DNA of 64,000 bases. Source: Micropruina glycogenica (GTDB lineage: Bacteria > Actinomycetota > Actinomycetes > Propionibacteriales > Propionibacteriaceae). The stretch spans positions 2,294,001 to 2,358,000 of the forward strand of contig NZ_LT985188.1 in the NCBI RefSeq assembly GCF_900289045.1, read 5' to 3'. The translations under genes and the position numbers were made by a program. Positions 1 to 8,990 of this stretch are shown piece after piece; position 1 is the stretch's first letter; each line of letters opens with the position of its first letter. A model generated the notes under the pieces. It did not search any database. It was given only the letters and a program-made list of their open reading frames with translations, and was not told the DNA's origin.

Positions 1-2
1 CG

Positions 3-482
3 GTGCTGGGCCTGCGGGCATCGGGGTCGGCGAAGGCCACCCAGGCGGTCACCGACGCCCTGGCCTGGCTGCAGGGCACCCAGCAGGCGGACGGCTCGTG
101 GCAGAACTACTCGCCGGTGAACTCCACGGGTCTGGTCGGCCCGCTGTTCCCCGCCGGGTCCGAGCAGGCCACCAAGGCCACTGCCTACGTGGTGTCGCAG
201 CAGTTGGCGTCGGGCGCACTGACCACCGGCACCGACACCAAGGCCAACCTGATCGCCACCCAGCAGGGCATCTTCGCCCTCACCGGCACCACCTACGCCA
301 CCATCGGCGGGGCGCAGCCGAGCGCTTCGGCCACGCCGTCGGCCGTGGCCTCGACGAGCCCGACCGCTGCACCGGTGCCGGCCACCCCGTCGGCACCGAA
401 CCCGGTGATCGGCTGGACGACTGCAGGGCTGCTGGTGCTGATGCTGGCCTTCTTCGTGCTCGCCCGCCGTCGGGCTTCGTGA
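3..482 (+). CDS. Membrane-anchored barrel-repeat protein, C-terminal part (5' end outside window)
   Basis: Only the last ~159 codons are present; the true start lies before base 1. The visible part carries terpenoid-cyclase/prenyltransferase-like repeats: QQADGSWQNYSPVNSTG closely matches QQSDGSWPNDYSPVDTTG in the next gene, so the two are paralogues. A Pro/Ser/Thr/Ala-rich linker (about residues 100-135) leads to one membrane segment (WTTAGLLVLMLAFFVLA) and a short Arg-rich cytoplasmic tail. That layout displays the repeat domain outside the cell on a stalk. Unlike the next gene it has no DUF4430 domain at its end. It ends about 25 bases before the riboswitch region, so it is probably controlled separately or by an element outside the window. 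A role in B12 capture is inferred from the paralogy and position. Confidence 0.75.
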   Translation: MLGLRASGSAKATQAVTDALAWLQGTQQADGSWQNYSPVNSTGLVGPLFPAGSEQATKATAYVVSQQLASGALTTGTDTKANLIATQQGIFALTGTTYATIGGAQPSASATPSAVASTSPTAAPVPATPSAPNPVIGWTTAGLLVLMLAFFVLARRRAS

Positions 483-507
483 CGTACCCATCGGCAACCG
501 GCCCGAG

Positions 508-650
508 GCGTATACGCTGTCGATCACCTGAACTCGTGCAGGGGAACCCGGTGCAACTCCGGGGCTGACCCGCAACCGTGACGTCCGTGCAGGGCGAAGT
601 CGGAATGCCTGCCCGGTTTCCGGCTCTCACACACCCGTCGTGGAACGCGG
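508..650 (+). promoter_or_regulatory. Cobalamin (B12) riboswitch
   Basis: The leader contains the class hallmarks in order: GGGAACCCGGTGCAACTCC (542-560), GGGGCTGACCCGCAACCGTG (561-580), and a B12 box AGTCGGAATGCCTGCC at 598-613. The outer boundaries are estimated. It lies 60-200 bases upstream of the ATG at 712 and reads in the same direction as the following five genes. By family knowledge it lowers expression when adenosylcobalamin is plentiful. The switching hairpin near the ribosome binding site could not be assigned with certainty. Confidence 0.93.
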
Positions 651-711
651 GGCGGAGCCCGATCGCGTCTGGTCCGGCCTCGTGTCGTGGTCCACACGCG
701 AAAGGACTCAC

Positions 712-2307
712 ATGCATCGCACCCTGCAGCGGGCACTGGCCGTCGGGACTACGGCCGCCCTCGCCCTCTCGGCACTCACCGCCTCGGCACCCACCGCCAG
801 CGCCGCCGCGCCGAGCCTGACCAAGGCCGCCAACTACCTGGTGCGCAACCTGCCCACATCGGCCGACGGCGTCGGCACGGCTTTGACCACGGCGAACGCC
901 TTCGCCGCGACCGGCGACTGCACCTACGCACCGGCGGCGCGCACCCTGGTGAGCCAGATCACCAAGGGCGCCAAGGCCTATCTGTATCCGGGCAAGAAGC
1001 TGAACCAGGCCCGCGCCGCCAATCTGGCGATCACCGTGCAGGCCCTCGGTCTCGACGTGCGCAAGTTCGCCGGCTACAACCTGCTGTCGCTGGTGCGCTC
1101 GGGCATGCCGGTCAGCGGCCAGGTCGGCGCCGGCGGTTCGACCTTCAACCAGAGCCTCGGCATCATCGCGATGAGCCGGGGCAAGGCAGACCTGCCGATT
1201 CAGACCCTGACCAGCCTGCTCGCCCTGCAGGTGAGCACAGGCGACGACAAGGGCGCCTTCGGCTACGAGTACCCGGCGGGCACGCTGAACGCCGACCCCG
1301 ACAGCACCGGCTTGGCGCTGGTGGCGCTGAAGGCGGTGGGGCACCTCGACCCGCAGCAGGACGCCGCGCTGGCCTGGGCCAAGGGCGTGCAACAGTCGGA
1401 CGGCTCGTGGCCCAACGACTACTCCCCCGTCGACACCACCGGGGTGCTCGGCTCAGCGGTCAACGCCCTGGGCGGCACCGCCGAAGCGGCCAAGGCGATC
1501 GACTGGCTCGGCACCCAGCAGTTGTCGGACGGCGGCTTTCCGGCCAGCCGCGACGGCGACGACAGCAACGTGATGGCGACCGCCAACGCGATCTGGCTGC
1601 TGGCCAAGAAGACGCCATTGGACGCCTCGCTCAACCTGGCCAAGTGCCCCAAGAACCCGACCAAACTGCCGGCGAGCACCACCACCTGCACCGGAGTCTG
1701 GGTGGTCGTCGATCGCGGCAACGGCGACAGCACGACGCGCTGCGCAACGAAGTACGGCAACGGCATCGACGCGCTCAAGAGCGCCGGCTTCGCCCTGGGC
1801 TTCGACCCGAGTGGCTACATCAACCGCATTCACGGCTTTCCGTACACCATCGACACCACCTTCTCGAAGTACTGGGGCTACTACTACGCCACCCCGAAGA
1901 GCGACGGCGGCTGGAGCGAGTGGAGCGAGTACCAGGTCGGCGCCGGGGATTCCAAGCCCGCCAAGGGTGCGGTCGAGGGCTGGCTCTACGGCCCGTGGCT
2001 CAACGGCGCCCAGCCCGATCTGAACACCCCGCCGCTCGGCTACGCCACCACCGGGCAGCCGACCATCACCGGAACCGCGAAGGTGGGCCAGACCCTGACC
2101 GCCGTGCCGGGCACCTGGGACCCCGAGCCCACCTTCAGCTACCGCTGGTACCGCTCGGGATCGTCCATCTCGGGGGCCACGAAGCCGACCTACAAGCTGA
2201 CCAAGTCCGATGCCGGCAAGACCATCACGGTCAAGGTCACCGGCACTCTGGCGAAGCACCAGACGGTGGCACGCACCTCGGAGCCCACCGCCAAGGTGAG
2301 CAAGTGA
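712..2307 (+). CDS. Secreted transcobalamin/intrinsic-factor-like protein (barrel repeats + DUF4430 + Ig-like)
   Basis: 531 residues starting at ATG 712, which has AAAGGA (701-706) just upstream; further upstream codons lie inside the riboswitch leader. Residues 1-31 form a Sec signal peptide. Residues ~33-320 are repeats of the terpenoid cyclase/prenyltransferase alpha6/alpha6 type, with QxxDGSW and DGGFP turns. Residues ~325-430 are a DUF4430 domain opening CTGVWVVVDRG, with KYWGYYYAT and a late EGWLYGPW. Residues ~440-531 are a bacterial Ig-like domain (GQTLTAVPGTW, YRWYRSGSSI, DAGKTITVKVTG). Barrel plus C-terminal DUF4430-like beta domain is the architecture of animal intrinsic factor, transcobalamin and haptocorrin. 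With a B12 riboswitch in front and ECF genes behind, extracellular cobalamin binding is the best inference; it is unproven. The stop overlaps the next start (GTGA). Confidence 0.85.
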   Translation: MHRTLQRALAVGTTAALALSALTASAPTASAAAPSLTKAANYLVRNLPTSADGVGTALTTANAFAATGDCTYAPAARTLVSQITKGAKAYLYPGKKLNQARAANLAITVQALGLDVRKFAGYNLLSLVRSGMPVSGQVGAGGSTFNQSLGIIAMSRGKADLPIQTLTSLLALQVSTGDDKGAFGYEYPAGTLNADPDSTGLALVALKAVGHLDPQQDAALAWAKGVQQSDGSWPNDYSPVDTTGVLGSAVNALGGTAEAAKAIDWLGTQQLSDGGFPASRDGDDSNVMATANAIWLLAKKTPLDASLNLAKCPKNPTKLPASTTTCTGVWVVVDRGNGDSTTRCATKYGNGIDALKSAGFALGFDPSGYINRIHGFPYTIDTTFSKYWGYYYATPKSDGGWSEWSEYQVGAGDSKPAKGAVEGWLYGPWLNGAQPDLNTPPLGYATTGQPTITGTAKVGQTLTAVPGTWDPEPTFSYRWYRSGSSISGATKPTYKLTKSDAGKTITVKVTGTLAKHQTVARTSEPTAKVSK

Positions 2308-3203
2308 GAAAGCACCTGGTGGCACTGGCGCTGGCGGCGTTCGCCGTCAGCGCCTGTGCGCCGGCCACGGTGGGCAGCGCCCAGCCGACCGCTGCGAAGC
2401 CGGCCACGGCACCGCAGTCACAGGTGCTGCCCCAGGCGGCGAGCTGCGCAGGGGTCTGGGTGGTGGTCGACTTCGGCTCGCTGGGCGGCATCAGCACCAA
2501 GTGCGCCACGAGCTACGGCACCGGCCTCGCGGCGTTGAAGAGCGCCGGCTTCTCGCCCACCGTCGACGACGGCTTCGTGTACAAGATCGCGGGCAAGCCG
2601 AGCAAACCCGATATCAACAAGGCGTACTGGTCGTACTGGCACGCCACCAAGAACGACGACGGCAGCTACTCCTCATGGAGTTACTCCAACGTGGGCGCCG
2701 CCAGCTACAAACCCACCAAGGGCAACGCCGAGGGCTGGCGCTACGTGCTGCTGAGCGACCCGAAAACGCCGCCGCAGGCCAAGCCGCCCACCGACGTCGC
2801 CACGCCGACACCGACCCCGACTCCGAAGCCGACCAAGACCAGCACCAAACCGTCGAGCAAACCCAGTTCGGGCAAGACGACCACCAAGACGTCCGCCACG
2901 GCCAAGGCGCGCTCCACCCAGACCGCCAGCGCCACCGCCACGACCAAGGCCACCGCGAAGGCGACGACGGCGCGGGCCACGTCGACGGCCACGCCGATCA
3001 GCCAGACCGCGACCGACCCGGCCACCGACGGAAGCTCCACCGAGACGGACGCGGCGCAGAGCGACGCCGCACAAGAGCAACCCAGCGCTGCTGCTGAGCC
3101 CGGTGGCGGCAGTCCGATGGGCGCCATCGTGGTGGGCGCGGTCGTGGTGACCGCGGCCGCGGGCCTGGGCGGCTGGTGGATGCTGAAGGGACGGCGACCC
3201 TGA
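2304..3203 (+). CDS. DUF4430 surface protein with stalk and C-terminal membrane anchor
   Basis: 299 residues from GTG 2304, sharing GTGA with the preceding stop, so probably translationally coupled. The N-terminus MRKHLVALALAAFAVSAC looks like a lipoprotein signal with Cys18. Residues ~47-150 form a DUF4430 domain (CAGVWVVVDFG, CATSYGTGLAALKSAGF, YWSYWHATKNDDG, EGWRYV), clearly paralogous to the one in the preceding gene. A ~115-residue Thr/Lys/Pro/Ser/Ala-rich linker follows, then a membrane segment GAIVVGAVVVTAAAGLGGWW and a basic tail. A lipid anchor and a C-terminal span on one protein is unusual; either Cys18 is not lipidated or the protein is doubly anchored. Inferred role: a membrane-proximal receiver that passes B12 to the ECF transporter. 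Confidence 0.82.
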   Translation: MRKHLVALALAAFAVSACAPATVGSAQPTAAKPATAPQSQVLPQAASCAGVWVVVDFGSLGGISTKCATSYGTGLAALKSAGFSPTVDDGFVYKIAGKPSKPDINKAYWSYWHATKNDDGSYSSWSYSNVGAASYKPTKGNAEGWRYVLLSDPKTPPQAKPPTDVATPTPTPTPKPTKTSTKPSSKPSSGKTTTKTSATAKARSTQTASATATTKATAKATTARATSTATPISQTATDPATDGSSTETDAAQSDAAQEQPSAAAEPGGGSPMGAIVVGAVVVTAAAGLGGWWMLKGRRP

Positions 3204-4375
3204 CCACTGTTCACCCATGGGCCTGGTGGGGCTGGGCGATCGGCCTCGGCATCGCCGTCAGTGGCACCACCAACCCGCTGCTGCTGGCACTGATCGCCAC
3301 CGCGATGGTCGTGGTGGTGATGTTGCGGCGCAGTGACGCACCCTGGGCGCGGTCGGTGCGGGCCTATCTGCTGCTGGCGCTGTTCGTGATCGTGATGCGG
3401 GTGTTCTTTCGCATCGTGTTCGGCGGCGGCACCGGCGACACCGTGCTGTTCACCCTGCCGTCGATACCGCTGCCCGACTGGGCGGCCGGCATTCAACTCG
3501 GCGGCGCGGTGACCGCCGAGGCGCTGGCCAGCACGCTGTACGAGGCGTTTCGGCTGGCCGTGATGCTGCTGTGCGTCGGTGCGGCCAACGCCCTGGCCAA
3601 CCCGCGCCAGGCCCTGCGCTCGGTGCCGGCGGCGTTGTACGAGGCGTCCACCGCGGTGGTGATAGCGCTCAGCCTGACGCCGCAGTTGATCGAGAGCATC
3701 GCCCGGGTGCGGCGGGCTCGGCGCCTGCGCGGCGACTCCACCACCAGCCTGCGCGCGCTCGGCACCATCGCCCTGCCCGTGTTGGCCGACGCGATCGACC
3801 GGTCGCTCGCCCTGGCCGCCGGCATGGAATCGCGCGGCTTCGCACGCACCCGCGGCCTGCCCGTCAAGGGCACCCTGCCGGTCATGCTGGTGTCGGCCTC
3901 GCTCGCCACCATGGGCGTGTTTCTGCTGCTCAGCACCAGTTACTGGCAGCTCGCGTCGGTGCTGCTGATCGTGGGCGTGCTGGGCTGCGGGCTCGGCCTG
4001 CGCGCCGCGGGGGGCCGGCTGCGTGTGACCCGCTACCGCCCCCAGCCGTGGCGCGGCACCGACACCCTGGTGGCCCTGTCGGGGGCGCTGGCCGCCGCGC
4101 TGGTGCTGGGCCTGGGGTGGCTCGACCCCGACTCGCTCGGCCCGGCCGCGCTGGCACTGCTCGACCCGCAGGCGCTGTTCCCCTCCACCGACCCCCTGGT
4201 GTGGCCCACGGTGACCGCGCCGATGCTGCTGGTGGTGGCGCTGGCGCTGGCGCCGCTGCCGCTGACCCGGCGGCGCCGCGTGGCCACCGTCGAGTCGACC
4301 CGCAACGACACCCGGGTGCGCCTGCTGCGTCCGGGGGCCGTACCCGCGCCGAGGGCGGAGCCGACATGGCGGTGA
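3176..4375 (+). CDS. ecfT: ECF transporter transmembrane component EcfT
   Basis: 399 residues with many membrane segments. The EcfT coupling region is visible as two short basic motifs, RARRLRG (~residue 180) and GMESRGFARTRG (~residue 215); these are the Ala/Ser-Arg-Gly helices that contact the ATPases. The GTG at 3176 overlaps the preceding gene by 28 bases, and no other good start lies close downstream. EcfT proteins are usually about 250-280 residues. Here ~130 extra residues at the C-terminus add two or more hydrophobic segments after the coupling domain. The end overlaps the ecfA start by 10 bases. It scaffolds the ATPase and the S component in the membrane. Confidence 0.88.
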   Translation: MDAEGTATLTTVHPWAWWGWAIGLGIAVSGTTNPLLLALIATAMVVVVMLRRSDAPWARSVRAYLLLALFVIVMRVFFRIVFGGGTGDTVLFTLPSIPLPDWAAGIQLGGAVTAEALASTLYEAFRLAVMLLCVGAANALANPRQALRSVPAALYEASTAVVIALSLTPQLIESIARVRRARRLRGDSTTSLRALGTIALPVLADAIDRSLALAAGMESRGFARTRGLPVKGTLPVMLVSASLATMGVFLLLSTSYWQLASVLLIVGVLGCGLGLRAAGGRLRVTRYRPQPWRGTDTLVALSGALAAALVLGLGWLDPDSLGPAALALLDPQALFPSTDPLVWPTVTAPMLLVVALALAPLPLTRRRRVATVESTRNDTRVRLLRPGAVPAPRAEPTWR

Positions 4376-5976
4376 TCGAGTTCGACCGGGTGGACCTCAC
4401 CTACGCGGGCGCCGACCGCGCGACCCTGCACGAGGCGACGTTCGCGCTGCCCGAGGGCGACCTGTGCCTGGTGATCGGGCCGACCGGCTCGGGCAAGTCG
4501 ACCCTGCTGGGTGCCATCAACGGCCTGGTGCCGCACTTCACCGGCGGAACCCTGCGCGGACGTGTGCTGGTCGAGGGCCGCGACACCGCCCGGCATCGCC
4601 CGCGCGACCTGGCCGACGTGGTGGGCTACGTGGGGCAGGACCCGCTGCGCGGCTTCGTCACCGACACCGTCGAAGACGAGATCGCCTACGGCATGGAACA
4701 ACTGGGCATCACCCCCGTGGCGATGCGCAAGCGGGTCGAAGAGACGCTCGACCTGATGGGCATCGCCGACCTGCGCCGCCGCGCGCTGATCGAGTTGTCG
4801 GGCGGGCAGCAGCAACGGGTCGCGATCGCCGCCGTGCTGGCCGCCCATCCCCGCATTCTGGTGCTCGACGAACCCACCTCGGCCCTCGACCCCACCGCCG
4901 CGCAGGACGTGCTGGCCGCCATCGGCACGCTGGTGCACGACGTCGGGCTGACCGTGGTGCTGGCCGAGCACCGGCTCGAGAGGGTGATGCAGGCGGCCGA
5001 CTCGATGCTCTGGCTGCCCGGCGACGGACGAGTGGTGCACGGCTCCCCCGCCGAGGTGCTGGCGCAGGCGACCATTCGTCCGCCGCTGGCCGAACTGGCC
5101 GGCGTGCTGGGCTGGGGTCGGGTGCCGCTCAGCGTGCGTGAGGCGCGACGGCGGGCTCAGGACGAGGGCCTGGTGCCGTCGGTGCCGCCACGCGCCGCGG
5201 TGCCGACCGAACCGGTGGTGCTGTCGGCCCGCGGCGTGGCCGTGCACTACGGCGATCTGGTGGCCGTGCACGATCTCGACCTCGCCCTGGCCGCGGGCAC
5301 CGTCACGGCCCTGATGGGGCGCAACGGGGCCGGCAAGTCGTCGCTGTTGTGGGCATTGCAGGGCGCCCTGACCTGTTCGGGTGCCATCGACGTGCGCGGC
5401 AACGACCCGCGCCGGCTCGGGGCCGCCGAGGCCCGCCGGCTGGTCACACTGGTGCCGCAGACCGCTGCCGACCTGCTGTACCTGCCCAGCGTGGGTGCCG
5501 AGTGCGCGCAGGCCGACGCCGAGAGCGACGCCGAGCCGGGCACCACCGCCGCCCTGCTGCGCACCCTCGGCGTCGACGTGCCCGACGACCGCGACCCGCG
5601 CGATCTGTCCGAGGGGCAACGGCTGGCGCTGGTGCTGGCCGTGCAACTGGCGGCCAGACCGCCGGTGCTGCTGCTCGACGAACCCACCCGCGGCCTCGAC
5701 TATCGCGCCAAGGGTGAGCTGCGGGGCATCGTCCAGCAACTCGCCGCCCAGGGTGTCGCGGTGCTGATCAGCACCCACGACGTCGAGTTCGCGGCCGCCA
5801 CCAGCACCCGCACGCTGCTGATGGCCGACGGGCAGGTGATCGCCGACGGACCCACCGCCGAGGTGCTCACCTCGTCACCGGCCTTCGCGCCGCAGGTGGC
5901 CAAGGTGTTCGCCCCGGCGCCGGTGCTGACCGCCGACGACGTGGCGCGCACGATCACCAGGCAGGGGCCGGCGTGA
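4366..5976 (+). CDS. ecfA: ECF transporter double ATPase (fused EcfA/EcfA')
   Basis: 536 residues carrying two complete ABC ATPase domains in one chain. The first has Walker A GPTGSGKST (~37-45), signature LSGGQQQR (~143) and Walker B ILVLDEPT. The second has Walker A GRNGAGKSS (~318), a variant signature LSEGQRLAL (~414) and Walker B VLLLDEPT. Most ECF systems use two separate ATPases; the fused form is common in Actinobacteria. ATG 4366 lies inside the end of ecfT (10-base overlap), and the stop overlaps the next start (GTGA). It powers import through EcfT and the S component encoded next. Confidence 0.93.
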   Translation: MAVIEFDRVDLTYAGADRATLHEATFALPEGDLCLVIGPTGSGKSTLLGAINGLVPHFTGGTLRGRVLVEGRDTARHRPRDLADVVGYVGQDPLRGFVTDTVEDEIAYGMEQLGITPVAMRKRVEETLDLMGIADLRRRALIELSGGQQQRVAIAAVLAAHPRILVLDEPTSALDPTAAQDVLAAIGTLVHDVGLTVVLAEHRLERVMQAADSMLWLPGDGRVVHGSPAEVLAQATIRPPLAELAGVLGWGRVPLSVREARRRAQDEGLVPSVPPRAAVPTEPVVLSARGVAVHYGDLVAVHDLDLALAAGTVTALMGRNGAGKSSLLWALQGALTCSGAIDVRGNDPRRLGAAEARRLVTLVPQTAADLLYLPSVGAECAQADAESDAEPGTTAALLRTLGVDVPDDRDPRDLSEGQRLALVLAVQLAARPPVLLLDEPTRGLDYRAKGELRGIVQQLAAQGVAVLISTHDVEFAAATSTRTLLMADGQVIADGPTAEVLTSSPAFAPQVAKVFAPAPVLTADDVARTITRQGPA

Positions 5977-6773
5977 CCGGCTCCGGACGGCAGCGCATCT
6001 CGTGGGCGGTCGTGGTGGCGCTGGTGACGGGCACGATCGCGTTCGGATGGCCGCTGGTGCTGCGTCCCGAATCGGGCATGCGTCCCGAACAGGCGCCGAT
6101 CGTGTTCGCCCTGGTGCTGCCGCTGGTGCTGGCCGTGATGCTGTCAGAGGTGGTCGATGGCCGCATGGACGCCCGCACGCTCGCCATGCTGGGGGTGCTG
6201 GCCGCCGTAGGCACCCTGCTGCGGCCACTGAGCGCCGGCACCGCAGGGTTCGAACTGGTGTTCTTTCTGATGATTCTGGCCGGCCGGGTGTACGGCGCCG
6301 GGTTCGGCCTCGCGCTGGGCGCGATCACTTTGTTCACCTCGGCGCTGATCACCACCGGCGTCGGCCCCTGGCTGCCCTACCAGATGCTCGCCGCCGGCTT
6401 CGTGGGGCTGTTCGCCGGCCTGCTGCCCCCTGCCAGCGGCCGCGCCGAGATCTGGCTGCTGGCCGGCTACGGCATAGTGTCTGCCTTCGCCTACGGCTGG
6501 GTGATGGACTTCGCGTTCTGGCCGTTCGGGGTGGGCAACGATACCGGCATCTCGTTCGACCCGGCACTGGGCCCGCTGCAGAACCTGCACCGGTTCGTCC
6601 TGTACAACATCGCCACCTCGATGGGGTGGAACCTGGGCCGTGCGCTCACCAACGCCGTGCTGATCGTGCTGGTCGGCCCGGCCCTGTTGCGGCTGTTGCG
6701 CCGCTCGGCCCGGCCGGCCGAGTTCACACCCGGCTTCGAGCCGTCCCAGCAGGGGCCCGAGCGCACCGAGTGA
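5973..6773 (+). CDS. ECF transporter substrate-binding S component, probably cobalamin
   Basis: 266 residues, about six membrane segments, GTG start sharing GTGA with the ecfA stop. The pattern fits ECF S components: small integral membrane proteins encoded beside EcfT and EcfA. Visible blocks include GAITLFTSALITTGVGPWLPYQMLAA (quoted here in part: SALITTGVGPWLPYQML) and a conserved-looking loop WVMDFAFWPFGVGND. No vitamin-specific motif can be read with confidence. The cobalamin assignment rests on the riboswitch and on the transcobalamin-like genes of the same operon. It closes the operon; an inverted repeat begins six bases after its stop. Confidence 0.82.
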   Translation: MTGSGRQRISWAVVVALVTGTIAFGWPLVLRPESGMRPEQAPIVFALVLPLVLAVMLSEVVDGRMDARTLAMLGVLAAVGTLLRPLSAGTAGFELVFFLMILAGRVYGAGFGLALGAITLFTSALITTGVGPWLPYQMLAAGFVGLFAGLLPPASGRAEIWLLAGYGIVSAFAYGWVMDFAFWPFGVGNDTGISFDPALGPLQNLHRFVLYNIATSMGWNLGRALTNAVLIVLVGPALLRLLRRSARPAEFTPGFEPSQQGPERTE

Positions 6774-6778
6774 ACGAG

Positions 6779-6798
6779 ATCCCGGCGTGCGCCGGGAT
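6779..6798. repeat. Inverted repeat after the B12 operon
   Basis: ATCCCGGC-GTGC-GCCGGGAT, perfect 8-base arms, followed by GACGAAG rather than a T tract. The wider string GATCCCGGC...GCCGGGATGAC resembles dispersed palindromes near 18600 and 48741-48824. It may act as an end-of-operon hairpin. Confidence 0.6.
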
Positions 6799-6818
6799 GA
6801 CGAAGTTCGTTGAGCGCT

Positions 6819-6851
6819 GGCGCGAGTTCGGAACCGTCCCCAACTCGCGCC
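6819..6851. repeat. GGGACGGTTC-family palindromic element
   Basis: GGCGCGAGTT and AACTCGCGCC form perfect 10-base arms around CGGAACCGTCCCC. Nearly the same unit recurs at 18731-18762, and the GGGACGGTTC core recurs at 9969-10010, about 48702 and 56371-56490. Confidence 0.75.
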
Positions 6852-6888
6852 GTCACCCGTACGTCACTTCTCGTAACCACCCAGACGG

Positions 6889-6912
6889 GGTCTCGACAAG
6901 CCTGACCAGCGG
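6889..6912. repeat. GGTCTCGACAAG-family repeat
   Basis: GGTCTCGACAAGCCTGACCA followed by GCGG. Near-identical copies lie at 48845-48896 (two), 60489-60510 and, inverted, 62586-62640. Confidence 0.7.
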
Positions 6913-6985
6913 AATAGAGTGATGTGGACGCGGGTTGGCCCCGATGAGGGTCTTCTACCGACCGCCACCCAACGAAGGAGCGTCC

Positions 6986-7597
6986 ATGACGTACACGCTG
7001 CCGGAACTCCCCTACGACTACGGCGCACTCGAGCCGCACATCTCGGCGCAGATCATGCAGTTGCACCACGACAAGCACCACGCCGCCTACGTGACCGGCG
7101 CGAACACCGCCCTCGAGAAGCTGGCCGCGGCCCGCGAGAGCGGCGACTTCGCGGCGATCAACAAGCTCGAGAAAGACCTGGCCTTTCACCTGGGCGGGCA
7201 CATCAACCACTCGGTGTTCTGGAAGAACATGTCGCCTGATGGCGGCGGGCAGCCCGAGGGCGAGGTCGCCGCGGCGATCGACGAGTTCTTCGGGTCGTTC
7301 GAGGGGTTCCAGAAGCAATTCAATGAGGCTGCCAACGGCCTGCAGGGTTCCGGCTGGTCGATGCTGGTATGGGACACGCTGGGCCAGCGGCTCAACATCA
7401 ACCAGTTGTTCGACCAGCAGGGCAACCTGCCGGTGGGTCAGCTGCCCGTGTTGCAGCTCGACATGTGGGAGCACGCCTTCTACCTGCAGTACCTCAACGT
7501 GAAGGGCGACTACGTCAAGGCGTGGTGGAACGTGGTCAACTGGCCCGACGTGGCCGAGCGCCTGGCCAAGGCCCGCGGCGTGGGCGACCTGTACTGA
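6986..7597 (+). CDS. sodA: Superoxide dismutase (Fe/Mn family)
   Basis: 203 residues, full family length, ATG 6986 with GAAGGAG (6974-6980) upstream. The metal ligands can be placed as His27 (LHHDKHH), His75 ([10 protein letters not shown]), Asp159 and His163 ([11 protein letters not shown]). It dismutates superoxide to oxygen and peroxide in the cytoplasm. The C-terminal half ([32 protein letters not shown]) is of the actinobacterial type. Some relatives in propionibacteria accept Fe or Mn, so metal choice cannot be fixed here. It stands alone, with a strong terminator directly behind it. Confidence 0.97.
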   Translation: MTYTLPELPYDYGALEPHISAQIMQLHHDKHHAAYVTGANTALEKLAAARESGDFAAINKLEKDLAFHLGGHINHSVFWKNMSPDGGGQPEGEVAAAIDEFFGSFEGFQKQFNEAANGLQGSGWSMLVWDTLGQRLNINQLFDQQGNLPVGQLPVLQLDMWEHAFYLQYLNVKGDYVKAWWNVVNWPDVAERLAKARGVGDLY

Positions 7598-7621
7598 CGC
7601 CATCCGACGCCATTCGACGCG

Positions 7622-7649
7622 ACGGCCCCCGGGGTTTCCCGGGGGCCGT
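7622..7649 (+). terminator. Terminator after sodA
   Basis: ACGGCCCCCGGG-GTTT-CCCGGGGGCCGT: perfect 12-base stem with a 4-base loop, 24 bases after the sodA stop, followed by TACGCGT. Confidence 0.88.
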
Positions 7650-7821
7650 TACGCGTCCCACGATGTCGCTGGTTGGGTGCCGGCGATCCAACCCTTGGAC
7701 GGGTCGGTCCGCCGCAGGGTGCGCTGACGAGGGGCGACGCAAGTTGCACGCTGGGTATTCACTGAGAGATTTGCTTCAATCCTGAGCATCAGTCACACTG
7801 ATTCTCAGCTTGTTCTTATGA

Positions 7822-8943
<1,122 letters not shown>

Positions 8944-8990
8944 GCCAACCAACAGATTCGTCAACGAAGACACAACAGGGGGGAACAACG

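Noticed and set aside
280-1392. A 370-codon minus-strand frame across the riboswitch and the carrier gene
   Set aside because: Arg/Gly-rich antisense translation with no family features; the plus strand carries the riboswitch and a clear secreted protein.
4033-5778. A 581-codon open frame on the minus strand opposite ecfT/ecfA
   Set aside because: High-GC codon bias opens the antisense frame; its translation is Gln/His/Gly-rich with no domain, while the plus strand encodes complete ABC motifs.
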